NCBI GenBank assembly: GCA_947625055.1
Contig: CANQMT010000013.1
Location: 1-64,000 of the forward strand
Source: an uncultured Monoglobus sp.
Lineage (GTDB): Bacteria; Bacillota; Clostridia; Monoglobales; Monoglobaceae
DNA: 64,000 bases
Direction of reading: 5' to 3'
The position numbers and the translations under genes were made by a program. The notes beneath the pieces are model-generated. The model was not told where the DNA came from, did no database searches, and saw only the letters and a list, made by a program, of their open reading frames with translations. Below are positions 28,845-39,000 of the stretch, one piece after another (position 1 is the first letter of the stretch; each line of letters starts with the position of its first letter).

Positions 28845-29324
28845 ATGCTTAACTTAAACTGGAATATAATCTGGATCTTTGTGAACATAATCATCCTGTT
28901 CCTTTTGCTGCGTATTTTTCTCTATAAGCCGGTTATGAAGATACTGGACAAGCGCGCCGCCTCGATAAAAAAATCTCTCGACGACGCCGAGGAGGCCAAA
29001 AAAGACGCGGCGGAGCTTAAGGCGAAATACGCTTCGGAGCTTAAAAGCGCCGGCGCCCGAGCCGACGCGATAATAAAAGAGGCTACCGACAACGCGAAGG
29101 TCCAGCGCGAAAAGATAATTGACAAGGCCAAAAACGACGCCGACAACATAATCAAAAGCGCCGAAAAGCAGATCGAGCTTGACAGAGAGCAGGCCATGAA
29201 GGAGATGCGCTCCGAGATCGCCGACATCGCTCTCAGGGCGGCGCACAAGGCCATGGAGCAGGGAGATGTTTCCGAGACCTCTATCAGCAGCTTTTTAAGA
29301 CAGGTAGGTGAGAGCGATGATTAA
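28845..29324 (+). CDS. atpF: ATP synthase F0 subunit b
   Basis: 159 residues: one N-terminal membrane helix ([20 protein letters not shown]) then a long charged coiled coil ([20 protein letters not shown]) that forms the peripheral stalk. GGAGG precedes the ATG. Its stop overlaps the start of the delta-alpha fusion gene by eight bases. Confidence 0.95.
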   Translation: MLNLNWNIIWIFVNIIILFLLLRIFLYKPVMKILDKRAASIKKSLDDAEEAKKDAAELKAKYASELKSAGARADAIIKEATDNAKVQREKIIDKAKNDADNIIKSAEKQIELDREQAMKEMRSEIADIALRAAHKAMEQGDVSETSISSFLRQVGESDD

Positions 29325-31347
29325 GGTCACAAAAGCCGCTATGCACTACGGCGAGGCCTTGTTTGACATCTGCCCCTATCTTGACAAGAGCGACTTCGCG
29401 CCGCTTGAGTCAAAGGAGCTCAGAGAGGCGCTCAGAAATCCTGCCGTCAGCAAGGCGCATAAGGACGCGGTGATCGACCAGCTTTTTAAAAACGGGTTTG
29501 AGAATATAATCCGCGAGATCTGCGAGCACGACGATATGGACGTGTTCGACTCGCTTGAGGAAGCTTATTCGGCTGTCCGCAACCGCCGAAACTCGGTGGT
29601 CGAGGGAACGCTTGAATACGCCGATCCGCTGTCTGAGCGCGACATTGAGGAAACAAAGCGGACACTGCTCCGCAAATACAAGGCGAAAAGCGTCAAGCTC
29701 AATCTTGTGGAGAACAAGAGCCTGCTCAAGGGCTACCGCCTGACGGTAAACGGCAAGGTGTTTGACAACAGCGCGCTGAACGCCCTTGAAAAGATGCGCA
29801 AAAAGCTCAAGCGCAGCGAGGCCAAAAGCCCCGATGTGGTGTCGGTCCTCAGAAAAGAGATAAACGATTTTGACGCCGAAATGGCGGTTGAGGACGTGGG
29901 AACGGTCTCGTCGATGGGCGACGGCATTGTTATCGTATACGGACTCAGCAACGCCATGTACGGCGAAATGGTGATATTTGAAACAGGAGTCAAGGGCATG
30001 GTCCAGGGTCTTGATGAGTTCACGGTGAGCTGCGTACTGCTCGGAAGCGACCACGGCCTGCACGAGGGCTCAAAGGTCAAGAGGTCGGGCCGCCGCGCAG
30101 GTGTGCCCGTGGGCAACGGGCTGATAGGCCGCGTGGTCAACGCGATCGGCGATCCGATCGACGGTGGAGGCGAGATAGTGAGGGATGATTTCTATCCGAT
30201 CGAAAGTCCCGCGCCGAGAGTTATCGACAGACAGCCCGTGACTGTTCCAATGGAGACCGGTATACTCACGATCGACAGCATGTTCCCGATAGGCCGCGGC
30301 CAGAGGGAGCTTATAATAGGCGACAGACAGACAGGAAAGACCGCGATCGCCGTTGACACGATAGTCAACCAGAAGGGCAAGAACGTTATCTGCGTCTATG
30401 TCGCGATCGGACAGAAAGCTTCGACCGTGGCCAAGCTCGTTAATGACTTTGAAAAAACCGGAGCCATGGACTACACGATCGTTGTTTCGGCTCCGGCCAG
30501 CGATCTGCCGTCGCTGCAGTATATCGCGCCCTACGCGGGCACCGCGATGGCGGAATATTTTATGCGCCGCGGCAGAGACGTGCTTATCGTTTATGACGAT
30601 CTTTCAAAGCATGCCGTGGCGTACCGCGCCATGTCGCTGCTGCTTGAGAGGCCGCCCGGACGAGAGGCCTATCCCGGCGACGTGTTCTATCTGCACTCGA
30701 GACTGCTCGAGCGTTCAAGCCGCCTTGACGAGGCTCACGGCGGCGGCTCGATCACCGCGCTGCCTATAATCGAGACGCAGGCGGGCGATGTTTCGGCCTA
30801 TATCCCGACCAATGTTATCTCGATAACCGACGGCCAGATATTTCTGGAAAGCTCGCTGTTTTTCGCGGGCATGCGCCCCGCGGTCAACGTGGGTCTGTCT
30901 GTGTCCCGCGTGGGCGGTGCCGCGCAGAGCAAGGCGATGAAAAAGGCGGCGGGCCACCTGCGCATAGATCTTGCGCAGTACCGCGAAATGGAAGTTTTCA
31001 CGCAGTTCAGCTCTGACCTCGACCCGGCCACCAAAGAGCTTCTGGCAAACGGCGACCGTATCATGGAGCTTTTAAAGCAGCCGCTTTTAAATCCGCTGTC
31101 AATGACCGCGCAGGTTTTGCTGCTGGCGGCGAGCAAAAAGAAGGTGCTGCTTGACATGCCGATCGAAAAGATAAAACAGTTCAGAGAGGAGTTCCCCGAC
31201 TTCGCCGCTCTGCGCGACGCGGAGCTTGTCGCGTCGATCGAGGAAAGCGGCGAGATCTCGGACGAGGCCGAGGACAGGATCGCCGAGCTCGGCAAAATGT
31301 TTATAGAGGAAAAATTCGGCGCGCCCGAGGACGCGGAACAGGAGTAG
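29317..31347 (+). CDS. fused ATP synthase F1 subunits delta and alpha
   Basis: 676 residues from ATG 29317. Residues 1 to about 165 are a delta (OSCP) subunit: [12 protein letters not shown] at the start, [16 protein letters not shown], and the C-terminal [20 protein letters not shown]. With no stop, residues from about 170 continue as a complete alpha subunit beginning [20 protein letters not shown]. It has P-loop [12 protein letters not shown] near 335, the [13 protein letters not shown] region and a normal C-terminus. No separate atpH or atpA exists in the operon. A single polypeptide would link the peripheral stalk to one alpha of the hexamer; since F1 needs three alpha but one delta, how stoichiometry is met (processing, spare delta domains) is open. 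Confidence 0.92.
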   Translation: MIKVTKAAMHYGEALFDICPYLDKSDFAPLESKELREALRNPAVSKAHKDAVIDQLFKNGFENIIREICEHDDMDVFDSLEEAYSAVRNRRNSVVEGTLEYADPLSERDIEETKRTLLRKYKAKSVKLNLVENKSLLKGYRLTVNGKVFDNSALNALEKMRKKLKRSEAKSPDVVSVLRKEINDFDAEMAVEDVGTVSSMGDGIVIVYGLSNAMYGEMVIFETGVKGMVQGLDEFTVSCVLLGSDHGLHEGSKVKRSGRRAGVPVGNGLIGRVVNAIGDPIDGGGEIVRDDFYPIESPAPRVIDRQPVTVPMETGILTIDSMFPIGRGQRELIIGDRQTGKTAIAVDTIVNQKGKNVICVYVAIGQKASTVAKLVNDFEKTGAMDYTIVVSAPASDLPSLQYIAPYAGTAMAEYFMRRGRDVLIVYDDLSKHAVAYRAMSLLLERPPGREAYPGDVFYLHSRLLERSSRLDEAHGGGSITALPIIETQAGDVSAYIPTNVISITDGQIFLESSLFFAGMRPAVNVGLSVSRVGGAAQSKAMKKAAGHLRIDLAQYREMEVFTQFSSDLDPATKELLANGDRIMELLKQPLLNPLSMTAQVLLLAASKKKVLLDMPIEKIKQFREEFPDFAALRDAELVASIEESGEISDEAEDRIAELGKMFIEEKFGAPEDAEQE

Positions 31348-31351
31348 AAAA

Positions 31352-32236
31352 ATGCCGAATATTCGCGAGATCAAGGAGCGCATGAGGAGCGTTAACGACA
31401 TTATGAAAATAACGAACGCAATGTTCCTCATCGCTTCATCGAAAATGAAACAGGCGAAAAAGAAGCTCGACGACACCGAGCCTTATTTCTATACCCTTCA
31501 GGACACGATCGCGCATATTTTAAGGCACACTCCCCACACAAGCAACCCGTATTTTCACCGCCGCGACGAGATCCCGAACGAAAAACGCAAAAAGGGATTT
31601 ATAATTATCACGGGCGACAAGGGCATGGCGGGCGCGTATAACCATAACGTGCTGAAGCTTGCCGAAGAGGAAATGGCCAAGGGCGGCGAGATCAAGCTGT
31701 TTATCATAGGCCAGGTGGGAAGAATGTATTTCGCCCGCAAAAAAATTCCGTACGAGGGATATTTCAGGTACACGGCCCAGAACCCGACCATGTACCGCGC
31801 CGAGGACATAACGCGGCTTATGCTCGACAAGTTCATCAAGGAGGAGCTTGACGACGTGTACGTTGTCTACACGGTCGAGACGGGCGGAGTGAAAGAGGAG
31901 GCGAAGGTGCTGCAGCTTTTGCCGTTCCGCAGGACCAAGTTCAGCGATCTTAAAAAAATGGGCGTGCATGAGATACATGCGGACGCGACGTTTGACCCGT
32001 CGCCCGAGGAGGTTATGATGAACCTCGTTCCGAGATACGCGAAAGGCATCCTGTACGGAGCGATGGTAGAATCCTTCGCGGCGGAGCAGGCTGCGAGAAT
32101 GAGAGCGATGGACTCTGCCACCAAGAGCGCCAAGGATATGATACAGGATCTTAACCTTTCGTTCAACCGAGCGCGTCAGGCGGCGATAACCCAGGAGATA
32201 ACCGAGGTAGTGAGCGGAGCAAAGCACAGGAAATAG
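31352..32236 (+). CDS. atpG: ATP synthase F1 subunit gamma
   Basis: 294 residues. The N-terminal helix MPNIREIKERMRSVNDIMKI and the C-terminal helix SFNRARQAAITQEITEVVSGA form the rotor coiled coil; ITGDKGMAGAYNHNV lies in the central domain. It starts four bases past the fused gene stop. It transmits rotation from the c ring to the catalytic hexamer. Confidence 0.96.
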   Translation: MPNIREIKERMRSVNDIMKITNAMFLIASSKMKQAKKKLDDTEPYFYTLQDTIAHILRHTPHTSNPYFHRRDEIPNEKRKKGFIIITGDKGMAGAYNHNVLKLAEEEMAKGGEIKLFIIGQVGRMYFARKKIPYEGYFRYTAQNPTMYRAEDITRLMLDKFIKEELDDVYVVYTVETGGVKEEAKVLQLLPFRRTKFSDLKKMGVHEIHADATFDPSPEEVMMNLVPRYAKGILYGAMVESFAAEQAARMRAMDSATKSAKDMIQDLNLSFNRARQAAITQEITEVVSGAKHRK

Positions 32237-33733
<1,497 letters not shown>

Positions 33734-33747
33734 CGCCGGAGGCGGAT

Positions 33748-34173
33748 ATGAGCGAAAACAAGACCTTTAAACTGAATATACTCGCCAGCGACCGTCCGTT
33801 TTATAACGGGCCGTGCGAGATGCTGGTGTTCCCCGGCCTTGACGGCGAGATGGGCGTGCTGCCCCGCCATGAGACAATGGTGACATGCACCAACGAGGGA
33901 GAGCTGCGCTATAAGATCGACGGCGAGTGGAACTACGCTGCGGTCAGCACGGGCATTATCGAGATAATGCCCGATCATGTCACGCTGCTCGCCGACACGG
34001 TCGAGCGCCCCGAGGAGATCGACGTTAAGCGGGCGCAGGCCGCCGAGGACCGGGCCAAGGAAGCGCTCCGCCAGAAGCAGAGCATAAAGGAATACTACCA
34101 GACCCAGGCCGCTCTTAACCGCGCCATTTCCCGCCTGAAAGTGTCGGGACATAACACGCAGCGCAGGGACTAG
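33748..34173 (+). CDS. atpC: ATP synthase F1 subunit epsilon
   Basis: 141 residues. The N-terminal beta sandwich includes VFPGLDGEMGVLPRHE and GIIEIMPDHVTLLADT; the C-terminal helical hairpin (VKRAQAAEDRAKEALRQKQS) can inhibit rotation. It is preceded by GGAGGCGGAT and is last in the operon, followed at 34361 by a terminator. Confidence 0.95.
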   Translation: MSENKTFKLNILASDRPFYNGPCEMLVFPGLDGEMGVLPRHETMVTCTNEGELRYKIDGEWNYAAVSTGIIEIMPDHVTLLADTVERPEEIDVKRAQAAEDRAKEALRQKQSIKEYYQTQAALNRAISRLKVSGHNTQRRD

Positions 34174-34235
34174 GGAATAGGGCCTAGGAACTAGGGGACT
34201 TTGTCCCCTAAAACCCCTGAAAATATGTGGTTTAT

Positions 34236-34321
34236 GCGAGCTAAAAACAGCTTCTTTGCCGTCCGGGAGCGGCATGACGGAACCGGGTCCGGCGATCATA
34301 TCAGAGCTGTTTTTAGCTCGC
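34236..34321. repeat. 86-base element with perfect 17-bp terminal inverted repeats
   Basis: The arms at 34236-34252 (GCGAGCTAAAAACAGCT) and 34305-34321 are perfect inverse complements. The 52-base centre contains CCGTC...GACGG and other GC-rich pairing. It lies in the trailer of the atp transcript between atpC and the terminator. It could be a small transposon-like (MITE) remnant or a structured RNA. Just upstream (34174-34205) is a TAGGGAATAGGG/CTAGGAACTAGGGG sequence related to that near 41030. Confidence 0.65.
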
Positions 34322-34360
34322 CGCTTTATTATAACTATAACACTTTTCAACAAAACGAAG

Positions 34361-34390
34361 CCCGCCTTTTTTGAAAAGGCGGGTTTTTGT
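34361..34390 (+). terminator. intrinsic terminator of the ATP synthase operon
   Basis: CCCGCCTTTT pairs with AAAAGGCGGG around a TTG loop and is followed by TTTTTGTT. It is convergent with mscL; the reverse strand tail is weaker (CTTCGTTTTG), so it may be partly bidirectional. Confidence 0.9.
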
Positions 34391-34400
34391 TAAGCTGTCA

Positions 34401-34808
34401 TTATTTAACTTCCGATGTACAGTGAGGACATTTTGTGGCGTCCTTGTCGATCTCGCTCTTGCAGTAAGGACATACCTTTGTGGTGACTTCCTCAACGACC
34501 TCTTCCTTCTTTTTGCCGAGGCTCATGACCTTGTTTACGGCCTTGACCATAAAGAAGATGATAACGGCCATGATAAGGAAGTTGATCACCGCGGTTATGA
34601 ACGAGCCGTATTTAAGCTCAACGCCCGCGATCGTCACTGCCAGATCCGAGAAGTCAACGCCGCCGACAAATCCGAGGATAGGCGAGATGATGTCATTGGT
34701 CAGCGAGTCAACAATTGTCTTGAAGGCTCCGCCGATGATAACGCCGACTGCCAGGTCCATAACGTTGCCCTGAGCGATAAACTCCTTAAATTCTTTAATG
34801 ATACCCAT
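34401..34808 (-). CDS. mscL: large-conductance mechanosensitive channel MscL with C-terminal zinc ribbon
   Basis: 135 residues. The MscL core is clear: [20 protein letters not shown] at the N-terminus with the pore helix, the periplasmic loop, and second helix [17 protein letters not shown]. After the acidic linker ([12 protein letters not shown]) comes a zinc-ribbon-like end with C113-x2-C116 and C127-x2-C130 (CPYC, CPHC). The channel opens under membrane tension to release solutes. The Cys ribbon is an addition to the E. coli form; whether it binds zinc or partners is unknown. Confidence 0.93.
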   Translation of the reverse strand: MGIIKEFKEFIAQGNVMDLAVGVIIGGAFKTIVDSLTNDIISPILGFVGGVDFSDLAVTIAGVELKYGSFITAVINFLIMAVIIFFMVKAVNKVMSLGKKKEEVVEEVTTKVCPYCKSEIDKDATKCPHCTSEVK

Positions 34809-34860
34809 GAAATTCCCTCCTTTTTTACATAATTTTATATATTTTTGTTTTCTGTTTCAT

Positions 34861-34889
34861 ATTATACCATATGAATTTTCATATTACAA
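34861..34889 (-). promoter_or_regulatory. sigma-A promoter of mscL
   Basis: Minus strand TTGTAA (34889-34884) and TATAAT (34866-34861), 17-base spacer, with an extended TGG before the -10 box. Confidence 0.8.
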
Positions 34890-34899
34890 GCTTTTTCTC

Positions 34900-34928
34900 T
34901 TGAAAAAGTTCATATTTTGTGGTAAAAT
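34900..34928 (+). promoter_or_regulatory. sigma-A promoter of the DUF445 gene
   Basis: TTGAAA (34900-34905) and TAAAAT (34923-34928), 17-base spacer, 33 bases ahead of the start. It is back to back with the mscL promoter. Confidence 0.75.
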
Positions 34929-34947
34929 ATCATAAAAACCACAAAAT
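34914..34947. promoter_or_regulatory. possible operator inverted repeat
   Basis: ATTTTGTGG at 34914-34922 and CCACAAAAT at 34939-34947 form a perfect nine-base inverted repeat that flanks the -10 box and transcription start of the DUF445 promoter. It could be a repressor site or a 5' hairpin in the mRNA. Confidence 0.4.
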
Positions 34948-34960
34948 GTGAGGTATTGAT

Positions 34961-35881
34961 ATGAATATTCAGCTTATCGCGGGCCCGATCATGGGACTGA
35001 TAATAGGATATATAACAAACAGCATCGCGATTAAAATGCTGCTCCGCCCCTATGAGGCGAAATATATAGGCCGTTTCAGGATCCCGTTCACTCCCGGCCT
35101 TATTCCCAAAGAGAAGGGCAGAATAGCGGGTACGATCGGCAAGGTCATCAGCGGCGAGCTTTTAAGCAGCGCGACCCTGCGCGAGACTCTGCTCTCGGAC
35201 AAGTTTATCGGCGGGATCAAAAACATGGTAAGCGCGGCGGTCGATCGGTTGAAAAACAGCAAAAACACGCTTCGTCAGTCGCTTTACGAAAAAACGGACA
35301 AGGAGCTCGTGGACAGCATGGCCGAGCGCATGACCGCCGACGTCACGGGCCTTATCCACGATCGCTTATCGAAGTTCAATTTCGGCGCGCAGATCGCGAA
35401 AAAGGTTATAACCTCGACCCGCGACAAGTACGCCGAGTCGGGCAGCCTGAAGGCGGTTTTCGCGAAGATGATCGACGACAGCATGATCGAAAGCATGGCC
35501 GAGCCGCTGGGCAAAACGATCGACAGACTGGTTTCGGAAAACTCCGAGGAGATCGTCGGCGGGGCGCTGGGCGGCGAGGTTGAACGCATCATGGACACCA
35601 AATTGTCGGTCATCGGCGAAAGGCTGGACAGCGAAAAGCCGCGTCTTGAGCGGGCCGCCGTCGACATTTACAGGCGGACGGTCGAGAACGATCTGCCGAA
35701 AATCCTGGCGGTGGTCGACATCGCCAAAATAGTCGAGGACAAGATAAACGGCTATGACGCGCGCAAGCTCGAGGAGCTCGTGTTCTCGGTCATGAAAAAG
35801 GAGCTCCGCGCGATCGTGTGGCTGGGCGCCCTGCTGGGCTTTTTGATGGGATTTGTCAACGTGATGATAAGCTTTTTATAG
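34961..35881 (+). CDS. DUF445 family membrane protein
   Basis: 306 residues. A hydrophobic N-terminus (LIAGPIMGLIIGYITNSIAI) and C-terminal helix (LGALLGFLMGFVNVMIS) bracket a long, mostly helical middle. The opening ITNSIAIKMLLRPYEAKYIG and FTPGLIPKEKGRIAGTIG are the DUF445 signature. In B. subtilis the relative YheB is spore-associated, but the function is not established. It is preceded by its own promoter with a possible operator. Confidence 0.85.
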   Translation: MNIQLIAGPIMGLIIGYITNSIAIKMLLRPYEAKYIGRFRIPFTPGLIPKEKGRIAGTIGKVISGELLSSATLRETLLSDKFIGGIKNMVSAAVDRLKNSKNTLRQSLYEKTDKELVDSMAERMTADVTGLIHDRLSKFNFGAQIAKKVITSTRDKYAESGSLKAVFAKMIDDSMIESMAEPLGKTIDRLVSENSEEIVGGALGGEVERIMDTKLSVIGERLDSEKPRLERAAVDIYRRTVENDLPKILAVVDIAKIVEDKINGYDARKLEELVFSVMKKELRAIVWLGALLGFLMGFVNVMISFL

Positions 35882-35995
35882 TCGGAATACGCGCCGTGTC
35901 CGTCGGCGCGTGTGAAAAATTCCTCTTTATGCAGGATATACAAATTTTATAATGATTTTTTGTGCAGGAATTTTTATTATTTTTGCAACTTTTTG

Positions 35996-36004
35996 TGGTA
36001 TAAT
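35996..36004 (+). promoter_or_regulatory. extended -10 promoter of the A2M-like gene
   Basis: TGGTATAAT at 35996-36004 matches an extended -10 element; no good -35 box is at the right distance. It is 62 bases before the ATG. Confidence 0.5.
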
Positions 36005-36065
36005 CAAGTCTAATATAACAGATGACAATTGTATTTCATTTTAAAACAGACAGGAGGACGATTAT

Positions 36066-39000
36066 ATGAAAAAAATTGTTTCGGTTTTATTGATCGCGGC
36101 GCTTATTGCCGCTGTTTTTGTTCCGGTCGGCGCTGCGGAGACGGCGTATCGGGGCGGCATGAGCCTCACGCCCGTCTCGTATGACTCGACCGGAGTTATG
36201 CCCGACAGCGCCTATGTACTGGCCGGTGCGGGCGCGGAGCCGCTGATCATGATAAACGACACGATAACAACGACCGTCACGCCGAACGGAGACGGCTCTT
36301 TTTTGGTGACGCCCGACGCGCCTCTGACCTACAACAAGCTTTACACCTTCAGGCTTGAGGGCGAGGAGCCCGCGGTATGGACGTTCCAGACCGCCGAGAA
36401 ATTCCGCGTTGAGAGCACTCTGCCCGGCGACGTGGCGGACAGTGTTCCGGTCAACACCGGAATTGAGATCGCGTTTTCGCACGATGATTTTGATTTAGAG
36501 CAGGTCAAAAACGGATTTGAAATAAAGCCGATTGTCGCGGGAAACTGGGAAAAGCACGACAAGACCGCCGTGTTTGTGCCGGACGCGCCGCTTGAGCGCG
36601 CCGCCGAATATACCGTTAAGCTTTCAAAGGACATCGCCCGCCAAAACGGCGAAACTTTGGGAGAAGCTTATCGCTTCACGTTCACCACCGAGGGAGAAGA
36701 GGAAGAACGGAACAGCGGCGTATATCTTTCGGCCTATTCGGACTATGTCGAAGCTCCCACCGATACCGCGCCTGTGCTGGCGGTTTACGCTCACCGCGAG
36801 GACGGAAAAGATATTGATATCGCGGTGAAGGTTTACGCTGTCGCCGCCGAAGATGCGGAGGCGTATTTCACCGAGGATATTAACATGGCGCAGCTTTCGG
36901 AAAGGCGCGGAGCCGAGCTTATGAGCTTTTCACAAAAGGCCGACGACGAGAAGAAGCGTTACGGCGCGACTTACATAGATCTGCCGCGAGCCCTTGAGAA
37001 CGGATTTTATCTTGCCGAGCTCAGCGCGGAGGACAGGATTGAGCATGTGCTGATACAGTCGACCGACATCGGCGCGTATATTACGAAGGACAATGACGGT
37101 TATCTTATCTGGACGAACAACGTGAGCAGCGGCGGGCCCTGCGCGGGCGCGCGCTTCAGCTCGGACGGTTTGGGCGAGGCGGTTTCCGACGCCTCGGGCC
37201 TCGCTTGGCTTGCCGCCGCGGACACAGATGATGAGGAAGTTCGGCTTATCAAAGCGGAGGCGGACGGAGAGAGCGCCGTTTTCAGAGTTTATAATTATGA
37301 TTTTTATGACAGAGAAAACAAATATTTTTCGGCTCTGGAGTTTGACCGTAATCTGTATAAGCCCGACGACACATTGTATTTCTGGGGCGCGGTCAAGGCG
37401 ATCACGGGAGAAGAGCCGAAAAGCGTTATCGCCGAGGTTTACAGCGGCGGCTATTATTCGGGCGGCAACACGCCTCTTGTCACGGTCAGTGCGGACTGCG
37501 ATGACGGCGTGTTCAGCGGCAGCCTGCCGCTGCCGGACTTAAACAGCGGCGGTTACGTTTTGCAGATCAAAAACGGAGAGGATGTAATATGCTCCAAATA
37601 TTTTAACGTTGACCAATATCAAAAGCCCGATTACACGCTTGAGCTGACTGCCGACAAAAAGGCGGTTTTTATCGGCGACAGCATAAACTACAGCGTCAAG
37701 ACACAGTTCTTTGACGGCACCGCCGTGCCCGGCCTCGATGTGAATTTTAAGGCCGAAAACGCTTTTTTCGCGAACGAAAACGAAACGCTTGTCACCGATG
37801 CGCTCGGCGAGGCATCGGTCAGCGTGACTCCGTCGCTTGTGAAAAATGATAGGGCGGGTTATCACAAATCAAGCTACAGAGTGTCGGCCTATGCGAAAAG
37901 GCCCGAGCTGGGCGACATTTCCGACTCGGCCGTGACCGAAGTCCTGCTAAACGATATCGGGATCGGCGTGAAAAGCGAGTTTAAGGACGGAACAAGCGTG
38001 ATAAGCCTGCACTCCGACCTGCTCACGGTTGACAAGGTAAACGGCGGAGATGGCGAGCGGACAAACAGCGATGATTATATTTCGGGTCCCGACGTGGGCC
38101 GCGCGATCCGCTGCGAGCTGAAATATAATTATTATGAAGAGCGTCAGACGGGGACCGGATATGACTATATAAACAAAAAATCTTATCCGATCTATGAGTA
38201 CGACGAAAAGACGGTCACGGCTGCGAGCTTTGATCTTACCACCGACGGCGAGGGAAACGCCGAGTATTCGTTTACCCCCGACAGAAACGAGGGTAAGGGC
38301 GGATATTACACCCTTGACCTAAGCTGCGCCGACAGCCGCGGCGGAACGTATGTTGACAACGACAACTACATAAGGACGACCGAGCACCGTTTCAGCCCGT
38401 ATTCATACGGTTACTACCCCGACGGATATGACATAAGCTGCGACAAGGAGAGCTACGACGTCGGCGAGAGCGTGAACGTCAGCGTGACAAAGGGCGGCGA
38501 GCCCGCGCCCGACGGCAGGTTCCTGTTTTTGAAGGACTGCAACGGAATAAAGGACGCGTCCGTGACGACAAGCGGCGCTTACGCCACGGTGTTTGACGGC
38601 CTGCCCGAGATCTGCGTAAACTGCGTGATTTTTGATCCCGAAAGCGGATACACGGACATAGGTGTTGCGGAGGCGGAGTATGACACCGAAAAAAGCCGCC
38701 TGAGCTTTGAAATATCCACCGACAAAGAGGAGTATGCCCCCGGCGAGAACTGTGAGATCACGGTCAAAGTTTTCGGGCCCGACGGAACGCCCGCCGCTGC
38801 GAGCGTCAATATCAGCGTTGTTGACGAGGCGCTGTTTGAGCTTTCGGACTATGTTCCGAACACGCTCGAGCAGCTTTACGGAAATTTTTATTCAACGCTG
38901 AGAGAGGTCTACAGCTCTCACCAAATGCTGAAATACGAGTCGCCTATGGCGGCGGAAGCAACGTTCGCCACAGGCGGAGGGGGCTCAAACGACTCGTCGT

